Shown here: positions 1 to 5,347 of the stretch, piece after piece | Position numbering within the stretch: position 1 is the stretch's first letter | Layout of the letters: every line of letters begins with the position of its first letter | Assembly (NCBI GenBank): GCA_021775195.1 | Contig: JAJFIG010000421.1 | Location: 1-7,691 of the forward strand | DNA: 7,691 nt | Source of the DNA: Rhodospirillales bacterium | Lineage (GTDB): Bacteria; Pseudomonadota; Alphaproteobacteria; Rhodospirillales; 2-02-FULL-58-16 | Reading direction: 5' to 3' | Made by a program: the position numbers and the translations under genes | The notes under the pieces: generated by a model | What the model saw: the letters and a program-made list of their open reading frames with translations, nothing else | Database searches by the model: none | Told to the model about the DNA's origin: nothing

Positions 1-717
1 CTGACCATCGCCGATTTCGATCGCGAGAAGGGTACCGTTACCCTGGTCATCCAGGCGGTCGGCAAGACCACCATGGAAATGCAGCAGACATGCCAGGTGG
101 GGACCGACCTGTTCAGCGTCGTCGGACCCATGGGACTTCCCAGCCATGTCGGCGAGGCCACGAAGGTGGTGTGCGTGGGTGGCGGCCTCGGTGTCGCTCC
201 GGTGTTTCCCCAGGCGCGCGCCTTCAAGGAACGGGGCGCCTACGTGATCGGTGTCATCGGTTTCAGGAACAAGGATCTTGTCTTCTGGGAAGACAAGTTC
301 AAGTCGGTCTGCGACGAGTTCATCATCTGCTCCGATGACGGCTCCGTGGGGATCAAGGGCTTGGTCACCGACGGAATCAAGATGGCGATGGAAAAGCACG
401 ACGATATCGACGAGGTCGTCGCCATCGGGCCGCCGGTGATGATGAAGGCTTGCGTCGAGACCACCCGTCCCCACAACATCAAGACCATGGTCAGCCTGAA
501 CCCGATCATGGTCGACGGTACCGGCATGTGTGGTGGCTGCCGGGTCAAGGTCGGCGACAAGATGATGTTCGCCTGCGTCGACGGGCCCGACTTCGATGGC
601 CACGCGGTCGATTTCGACGACCTGCGCAACCGTCTCAGCCGCTTTGCCGAGGACGAAAAGCTGGCCATGGAGAAATGGTCCGAATCATGCCGCCTGGCGG
701 GCGAGAACACGACCTAG
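1..717 (+). CDS. nfnA: NfnA/SudB-type ferredoxin-NADP+ reductase subunit alpha (5' partial)
   Basis: The reading frame is open from base 1 and ends with TAG at 715-717, leaving 238 visible residues. Family members have roughly 280, so about 40 N-terminal residues, including the usual FAD-binding Arg motif, lie outside the window. Visible in order (window residue numbers): the end of an FAD beta-barrel with QAVGKTT (18-24), VGPMGLP (41-47), an NAD-binding fold with VGGGLGVAP (59-67), IGPPVMM (142-148), and the C-terminal cluster motif D172-x4-C177-x2-C180-x11-C192 followed by VDGPDFDGH. In characterised NfnA proteins this motif binds a [2Fe-2S] cluster with one Asp and three Cys ligands. NfnA is the NADH-side subunit of the cytoplasmic electron-bifurcating NADH-dependent reduced ferredoxin:NADP+ oxidoreductase; homologues are also called sulfide dehydrogenase SudB. 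The neighbouring NfnB gene 56 bp downstream supports the call. A dihydroorotate dehydrogenase electron-transfer subunit (PyrK) is a weaker alternative, disfavoured by the partner gene. Confidence 0.9.
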   Translation: MTIADFDREKGTVTLVIQAVGKTTMEMQQTCQVGTDLFSVVGPMGLPSHVGEATKVVCVGGGLGVAPVFPQARAFKERGAYVIGVIGFRNKDLVFWEDKFKSVCDEFIICSDDGSVGIKGLVTDGIKMAMEKHDDIDEVVAIGPPVMMKACVETTRPHNIKTMVSLNPIMVDGTGMCGGCRVKVGDKMMFACVDGPDFDGHAVDFDDLRNRLSRFAEDEKLAMEKWSESCRLAGENTT

Positions 718-747
718 GCACTTCATTCGAATCGTTCAGTATAGAAA

Positions 748-755
748 GGGGGGAG
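748..755 (+). promoter_or_regulatory. Possible Shine-Dalgarno for nfnB, with long spacing
   Basis: GGGGGGAG is the only purine-rich, SD-like run before the nfnB ATG at 774. It lies 18 bases away, well beyond the usual 5-9. No ATG, GTG or TTG occurs in frame between it and 774, so the long spacer does not point to a closer upstream start. Translation may depend partly on coupling to the preceding gene, which stops at 717. Confidence 0.35.
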
Positions 756-773
756 CCCCGGCTCGACACGACG

Positions 774-2279
774 ATGGCAAAGAAGAAGACCATACGGACC
801 ATTCCCCAAGACCGTACACCGATGCCCGAACAGGACCCGCGGGCGCGGGCACGCAACTTCGAGGAGGTTGCGCTCGGATACGCCCTCGAAAACGCCCTGG
901 TCGAATGCGAGCGATGCATGCTGTGCCCGGAACCGGTGTGTATCGACGGCTGCCCGGTGGGCATCGACATTCCCGGATTCATCGAGAAGATATCCCAAAA
1001 GGATTATCGCGGCGCCTATGACATTCTCAGCGATTCCAACCTGCTGCCGGCCATTTGCGGGCGGGTCTGCCCGCAGGAGGACCAGTGCGAGGGGATCTGC
1101 ACCGTTGGCGAAACCCTGGAACCGGTGGCCATCGGCCGGCTCGAGCGCTGGATCGGCGATATGGCGATCGAGAACGGCTGGGTCAACATCCCTTACATCG
1201 AGCCCAACGGCTTCAGGGTCGGCATCATCGGGTCGGGTCCCGCCGGCATGGCCTGCGCCGCGGATATGGCCAAGGCGGGGTGCGACGTAACCATATTCGA
1301 GGCCCTGCATAAGCCGGGTGGCGTGTTGCGGTACGGTATCCCCGAATTCCGCCTGCCCAACGACGTCATCGACGCCGAACTCGACAACCTGACCAAGCTG
1401 GGAGTCAAGGTCGTGTGTAATACCCTGGTCGGGCGCCTGTTCACGATCGAGCAGATGCGTACCGAAATGGGGTTCGACGCGGTCTTCATCGGCACTGGCG
1501 CGGGGTCGCCCAACTTCATGGGCATTGCCGGCGAGACCCTCAACGGGGTGCTCTCGGCCAACGAGCTGCTGACACGGTGCAATCTGATGGGCGCCGGTGA
1601 TTTCCCGAGCAACGACACGCCGCTGCATCTCGGCAACAAGATCGCCGTCATCGGCGCCGGCAACACGGCGATGGACGCCATGCGGGTGTCACTCAGGATG
1701 GGGGCGGAGAAGGTCTACTGCGTCTATCGCCGCACCCGGGCGGAAAGCCCGGCACGGGCGGAGGAAATCCACCATGCCGAGGAGGAAGGTATCGATTTCC
1801 AGTGGCTGACGGCACCGGTCGAGATCATCGGCGACGACGCGGGCAACGTCCGCGCCATGCGCTGCATCCGCATGGAACTGGGCGAACCCGACGATTCGGG
1901 CCGGCGGCGCCCGGTACCCATCGAGGACAGCGAGTACGAGTTCGAAGCCGACATGGTCGTCTATGCCATCGGCACCAATGCCAATCCGATCATCGGCCAG
2001 ACTTCCAAGCTCAAGCTCAACAAATGGGGCTACATGGATGTGGGCGACGATCTATCGACCTCCATGTCGGGCGTATTCGCCGGCGGCGACATCGTCACCG
2101 GCGCGGCGACCGTCATCCTGGCCATGGGCGCGGGACGCAAGGCGGCAAGCGCCATGAAGGCCTATCTGGGAATTCGCGATACTGGGTCGGTGTACCAGCC
2201 CGACCGGCCGGGAAGCGAAGGCAAGATGTTCGGAATTAACGTGGAAGAGCGGAACTTTGCCCGCCTCCATGTCGCATAG
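774..2279 (+). CDS. nfnB: NfnB/SudA-type NADPH- and FAD-binding iron-sulfur oxidoreductase (GltD-like)
   Basis: 501 residues. The frame is open far upstream, but the homologous part begins at the ATG at 774, shortly before the family's PMPEQDPRARARNFEEVALG block (16-35). First come two [4Fe-4S] motifs: C48-x2-C51-x4-C56-x3-C60-P and C95-x3-C99-x5-C105-x3-C109. Next is an FAD Rossmann motif IGSGPAGMA (152-160) with PGGVLRYGIPEFRLP (181-195), an NADP motif VIGAGNTAMD (292-301) with YRRTRAESPAR (318-328), and the C-terminal FAD motif GVFAGGDIVTGAATV (433-447). This is the NfnB/SudA architecture, shared with the glutamate synthase small subunit GltD. Adjacency to the NfnA-type gene and absence of a GltB-like gene favour Nfn. 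It is expected to carry the bifurcating FAD and to exchange electrons with ferredoxin and NADPH in the cytoplasm. An extra cysteine, C45, precedes the first cluster motif. The KorA-type gene follows 22 bp downstream. Confidence 0.92.
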   Translation: MAKKKTIRTIPQDRTPMPEQDPRARARNFEEVALGYALENALVECERCMLCPEPVCIDGCPVGIDIPGFIEKISQKDYRGAYDILSDSNLLPAICGRVCPQEDQCEGICTVGETLEPVAIGRLERWIGDMAIENGWVNIPYIEPNGFRVGIIGSGPAGMACAADMAKAGCDVTIFEALHKPGGVLRYGIPEFRLPNDVIDAELDNLTKLGVKVVCNTLVGRLFTIEQMRTEMGFDAVFIGTGAGSPNFMGIAGETLNGVLSANELLTRCNLMGAGDFPSNDTPLHLGNKIAVIGAGNTAMDAMRVSLRMGAEKVYCVYRRTRAESPARAEEIHHAEEEGIDFQWLTAPVEIIGDDAGNVRAMRCIRMELGEPDDSGRRRPVPIEDSEYEFEADMVVYAIGTNANPIIGQTSKLKLNKWGYMDVGDDLSTSMSGVFAGGDIVTGAATVILAMGAGRKAASAMKAYLGIRDTGSVYQPDRPGSEGKMFGINVEERNFARLHVA

Positions 2280-2285
2280 GTCATC

Positions 2286-2293
2286 AAGGGAGG
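2286..2293 (+). promoter_or_regulatory. Strong Shine-Dalgarno fixing the korA start
   Basis: AAGGGAGG ends 8 bases before the ATG at 2302. It is the best ribosome-binding site in the window. It matters because it supports translating the unusual basic leader (residues 1-42) of the next protein, rather than starting at a later codon nearer the conserved domain. Confidence 0.75.
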
Positions 2294-2301
2294 GCCATTA
2301 G

Positions 2302-4263
2302 ATGGAGTCTCAGCTCTTGGATGAATCACGCCAGCGGAAGCAGGCGCGGCGGGTTCCGAACAAGAAGCGAAAGGGCACTTCGAAGCCCGCCAAGAAAGGG
2401 AAGGGCCGATCCCCGTCGGCCAAGAAATCCGTCGTCACCCTGAGCGAGCACGTCGTCGAGATCATCAGTGATTCCGGCGAAGGCGCGCAGCGGTGCGGGC
2501 AATCGTTCGGCTCGATCGCGGCGCGGATGGGGAACGGCATCTGGACCGTCGAGATCATCCCGGCCGAGATCCGGCCGCCGGCGCGAAGTGTCGCCGGGGC
2601 CAGCGGAAACCGCATCCGGGTCGCCTCCGGGCCGGTCGACAACGGCGGTGACGAAGCCGACCTCGTGGTCGCCTTCAATGAACAGGTGCTGCTCGGCCGG
2701 GTCCGGGCCAAGGAACTCAAGCCCGGCTGCACCATCCTGATGGAAAACATGTGGCGCACGGACCCGGACGCCGGCGTCGCCAAGTCCTACGCCAAAGCCT
2801 ACGAGGAGCTCACGTCCGCCGGGTACGACGTCCACGAAATCCCCATGGAGGTGGAGTGCCTGAAGTACGTGCCCGACGCCCGGCGGGGCAAGAACATGTT
2901 CGCACTGGGCATGCTGTGCAGCATCTACAGCCTGGATCTGCAGATGGCCCGCGACCAGATCGCCTTCGTTTTCGCCAAGAAGGGCGCCAAGGTCATCGAG
3001 CCGAACCAGGAACTCCTCGACGCCGGCCACGCATGGGCCGAAGCCAACCTTTCTTTCAAGTACGAGATCCCGGCGGAGAAGGCGGAGGTGCCGCAGATCG
3101 TCGTCAACGGCAACATCGCCCTGGCTCTCGGTGTTCTGGCGTCGGGAATGGAAGTGTGCGCGATGTACCCGATCACGCCCGCCACGTCGGCGTCCCATTA
3201 TCTGAGCAGCATTTTCGAAAAGGTGGGGTGCGTGGTCCATCAGGCCGAGGACGAGATCGCCGCCTGCACCTTCGCCATCGGTTCCTCCTATGCCGGCAAG
3301 TGCTCGGTGACGATCACCTCGGGCCCCGGGCTGTCGCTGAAGCAGGAAGCGATCGGTTTCGCCGTGATGGCGGAAATCCCCATGGTCGTGGTCGACGTCC
3401 AGCGCGGCGGCCCAAGCACGGGCCAGCCGACGAAGGTGGAGCAGGGCGATTTACTGCCGGCGTGCTTCGGTGGTCACGGGGACGCCCCCAAGGTGGTCAT
3501 GGCGCCTTCAAGCATCCAGGACTGCTTTTACTCCATGATCACGGCGAGAAAGATCGCCGAGACCTTCCATATGGTCGTCGTCGTGCTGACCGACGCCAGC
3601 CTTGCAACCTCCCAACAGCCGTTCCCGCGCCCGCAGTTCAACGAGAATTGGGTGGCGCCGCCGGTGGACCAGAGCGCGGTGTCCGAAAACGCCATGCCCT
3701 ACGACTGGGATGCCCGCATCGGCGTCGCGCCACGGTTCACCCCGGGACAGCCGCAAGGGATGCACTGCCTCACCGGACTGGCTCACGATCCGTCCAGCCA
3801 CGTCGCCTACGACCCCGAGATCAACGAGGAAGGCATACGCCACCGCAGCCAGAAGCTGGCCGCGTTTCAGAAAACCCTGAAAACTCCCAAGGTGTTCGGG
3901 GATGAGGAAGGCGATCTGCTGGTTATCGGATGGGGCAGCACCAGGGGGGCGATCGAGGAGGCCGTGACTCGGGTGCGGGCGGAAGGGGGCAAGGTTGGGT
4001 CCCTGCATCTCAGTTTCCTCCAACCCATGGCCCCGGGCATCAAGGAAATCCTGTCGCGGTTCACGCAGGTGATGACGGTGGAAAACACCTGGTGCGACAG
4101 CCTGGAAGAAGAACTGGTCGACGAGAGCAACCGGCGTTACGCCGGCCTTGCTTTGCTGTTGCGCGCCCGCTACCTCGTCGATATCGACTGCTGGGGCGAG
4201 GTGAAGGGGCAGCCGATCAAGCCCGGATCCATCGCCCGCGTCATTCGTGAAAAACTGAAATAG
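2302..4263 (+). CDS. korA: 2-oxoacid:ferredoxin oxidoreductase, fused gamma-alpha subunit (KorA type)
   Basis: 653 residues, the size expected for two-subunit KorAB enzymes. Residues 1-42 form a lysine/arginine-rich leader (16 basic residues in 10-42) not typical of the family. Residues about 45-250 are the gamma domain, with a divergent motif SGEGAQRCGQSFG (58-70) and PAEIRPPARS (87-96) where relatives usually have GGQG and RGG. The alpha pyrimidine-binding domain follows: NGNIALALG (269-277), YPITPATSASHYL (289-301), QAEDEIAAC (314-322), SGPGLSLKQEA (340-350) and DVQRGGPSTGQPTKVEQGDL (365-384). The C-terminal domain (about 530-653) has VIGWGSTRGA (541-550). With KorB it would cleave a 2-oxoacid with CoA to acyl-CoA, CO2 and reduced ferredoxin, or carry out the reverse carboxylation. 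2-Oxoglutarate is the likeliest substrate from the two-subunit layout, but the sequence does not prove it. korB starts 9 bp after the stop. Confidence 0.9.
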   Translation: MESQLLDESRQRKQARRVPNKKRKGTSKPAKKGKGRSPSAKKSVVTLSEHVVEIISDSGEGAQRCGQSFGSIAARMGNGIWTVEIIPAEIRPPARSVAGASGNRIRVASGPVDNGGDEADLVVAFNEQVLLGRVRAKELKPGCTILMENMWRTDPDAGVAKSYAKAYEELTSAGYDVHEIPMEVECLKYVPDARRGKNMFALGMLCSIYSLDLQMARDQIAFVFAKKGAKVIEPNQELLDAGHAWAEANLSFKYEIPAEKAEVPQIVVNGNIALALGVLASGMEVCAMYPITPATSASHYLSSIFEKVGCVVHQAEDEIAACTFAIGSSYAGKCSVTITSGPGLSLKQEAIGFAVMAEIPMVVVDVQRGGPSTGQPTKVEQGDLLPACFGGHGDAPKVVMAPSSIQDCFYSMITARKIAETFHMVVVVLTDASLATSQQPFPRPQFNENWVAPPVDQSAVSENAMPYDWDARIGVAPRFTPGQPQGMHCLTGLAHDPSSHVAYDPEINEEGIRHRSQKLAAFQKTLKTPKVFGDEEGDLLVIGWGSTRGAIEEAVTRVRAEGGKVGSLHLSFLQPMAPGIKEILSRFTQVMTVENTWCDSLEEELVDESNRRYAGLALLLRARYLVDIDCWGEVKGQPIKPGSIARVIREKLK

Positions 4264-4272
4264 GAACAGGTA

Positions 4273-5247
4273 ATGACCATGTCGGCACCTGCGACGAACT
4301 GCCTGATGAAGCTGATGGACAATCAGCAGACGCTCGAGGACTACAAGAGCGACATTTCTCCGCGCTGGTGCACCGGCTGCGGCAACAATGCCATCCTCGC
4401 GGCGATGCAAAAGCTTTGCCGCACCGAGCAGCTTCCCCAGGAAAAGACCGTATTCGTGTCGGGGATCGGATGCTCGAGCCGCTTTCCCCATTACATGAAC
4501 ACCTATGGCTTCCACGGCATCCACGGGCGGGCGCTGCCGATCGCCGAAGGGGTCAAGATGCGGCGGCCGGACCTCAATGTCTTCGTGACGACCGGTGACG
4601 GTGATTGCTGCAGCATCGGGGCGGCGCACTGGATCCACGCCATTCGCTACAACATGGATATGACGGTCATCCTGCATGACAACCTGGTCTACGGCCTGAC
4701 CAAAATGCAGGCGTCTCCGACGTCGCCCAGGGGACTGAAGACCAATACCAGCCCCACGGGCGCCTATCTCGAACCCCTCAACCCCCTGACGGCGACGTTG
4801 GGGGTCTCGAACGTTTCCTTCGTGGCGCAGGGAGTCGATTGGGTTCCGGAGCTTCTCTACGACCTCATTTCAGAGGCCTTCCACCACAAGGGCTTTTCCT
4901 TCGTGCGCGTCCTTCAACGGTGTCCGGAATTCATGCCGGATACGTTCGATCCGTGGCTCCAGGACGCGGAAAAAACCCTGCTGCTGACCCACAAGGAAGG
5001 GATCCAGATCAGCCCGAGCCTGTCCAAGGTCTACAAGAACCAGGAGCTGCACGATCCCTCCGACCTGAACCGGGCGCGGGAGATCGCGTCGGTGCTGGAC
5101 CCGATCCCTGTCGGTGTTCTCTATCGGAACGGCTCGGTACCCTGTTACGACGATATTCGGCGTTCGGAAACCCCCTACACCCCCGAGGTGGTCGGGACGG
5201 CCCTGAACGAGGAGTTCGACAAGTTCACCATCTGGCCGGCGCAGTGA
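4273..5247 (+). CDS. korB: 2-oxoacid:ferredoxin oxidoreductase beta subunit, TPP and [4Fe-4S] (KorB type)
   Basis: 324 residues. The motifs are RWCTGCGNNAIL (31-42), GIGCSSRFPHYMNTYGFHGI (64-83), HGRALPIAEGVK (84-95), and the TPP-Mg motif GDGDCCSIGAAH (108-119) through HDNLVYGLTKMQASPTSP (135-152). C33, C36, C67 and probably C217 (QRCPEF) are the expected ligands of the TPP-proximal [4Fe-4S] cluster. The subunit binds thiamine diphosphate and passes electrons from the 2-oxoacid to ferredoxin; KorA supplies the rest of the active site. The usual loop YGLTKGQ reads YGLTKMQ here, and two cysteines sit inside the GDGD motif. Either ATG 4273 or ATG 4279 could be the start: AGGA (4262-4265) is 7 bases before the first and AGG (4268-4270) is 8 bases before the second. 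The 9-bp gap after korA implies one transcript and coupled translation. Substrate choice (2-oxoglutarate, pyruvate or another) is not settled by sequence. Confidence 0.93.
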   Translation: MTMSAPATNCLMKLMDNQQTLEDYKSDISPRWCTGCGNNAILAAMQKLCRTEQLPQEKTVFVSGIGCSSRFPHYMNTYGFHGIHGRALPIAEGVKMRRPDLNVFVTTGDGDCCSIGAAHWIHAIRYNMDMTVILHDNLVYGLTKMQASPTSPRGLKTNTSPTGAYLEPLNPLTATLGVSNVSFVAQGVDWVPELLYDLISEAFHHKGFSFVRVLQRCPEFMPDTFDPWLQDAEKTLLLTHKEGIQISPSLSKVYKNQELHDPSDLNRAREIASVLDPIPVGVLYRNGSVPCYDDIRRSETPYTPEVVGTALNEEFDKFTIWPAQ

Positions 5248-5280
5248 ACAGGCCCTGAGGGCCTGTGACCAAGTCTGGTC
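5248..5280 (+). promoter_or_regulatory. Two tandem RNA hairpins after the korB stop
   Basis: The first hairpin is a perfect 8-bp inverted repeat, ACAGGCCC (5248-5255) and GGGCCTGT (5259-5266), with a TGA loop. It is followed at once by GACCA (5267-5271) and TGGTC (5276-5280) around a 4-base loop. The pair begins one base after the korB stop codon. No T-run follows (the next bases are GGGCGCGGAAATCC), so a standard intrinsic terminator is unlikely. A partial terminator, an RNA-processing site or a 3'-end stabiliser that sets the level of the downstream gene relative to korAB would fit. The pairing is seen in the sequence; the function is inferred. Confidence 0.45.
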
Positions 5281-5302
5281 GGGCGCGGAAATCCTGGAGG
5301 CG

Positions 5303-5347
5303 GTGCTTCCAAGTTTGTTTATGAATGCGGAAACGGTGAGGCTATGA
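5303..5347 (+). promoter_or_regulatory. Possible short leader ORF coupled to the 747-residue gene
   Basis: A short frame reads GTG at 5303, then ATG at 5321, and stops with TGA at 5345-5347. That TGA overlaps the ATG (5344) of the next gene as ATGA, the classic arrangement for translational re-initiation. From ATG 5321 the peptide would be MNAETVRL; from GTG 5303 it would be 14 residues. A GGAGG at 5296-5300 is 2 bases before the GTG and 20 before the ATG, so neither spacing is ideal. The downstream gene itself has only a poorly spaced GGTGAGG (5335-5341), which makes coupling attractive. ATGA overlaps do arise by chance, so confidence is low. Confidence 0.2.

Noticed and set aside
450..773. 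Upstream extension of nfnB to an ATG at 450
   Set aside because: The extension would overlap the conserved C-terminus of nfnA in another frame and has no homologous content. Family similarity begins just after the ATG at 774.
723..1628. Minus-strand open frame (301 codons) opposite nfnB
   Set aside because: It is antisense to conserved cluster and FAD motifs and has no features of its own.
774..2279. Reading gene 2 as glutamate synthase small subunit (GltD)
   Set aside because: The fold is shared, but the adjacent NfnA-type gene and the absence of a GltB-like gene favour NfnB.
2751..3905. Plus-strand open frame (384 codons) inside korA
   Set aside because: It is a frame-shifted reading of korA with Arg/Gly-rich composition and no motifs.
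3508..4677. Minus-strand open frame (389 codons) opposite korA and korB
   Set aside because: Its translation is rich in His, Arg and Pro with no domain, and the + strand encodes conserved enzyme motifs there.
5281..5343. Promoter before gene 5 (a sigma-54 or sigma-70 site)
   Set aside because: No GG-N10-GC pair was found, and TATGAA at 5320-5325 has no credible -35 partner, so nothing supportable is seen.
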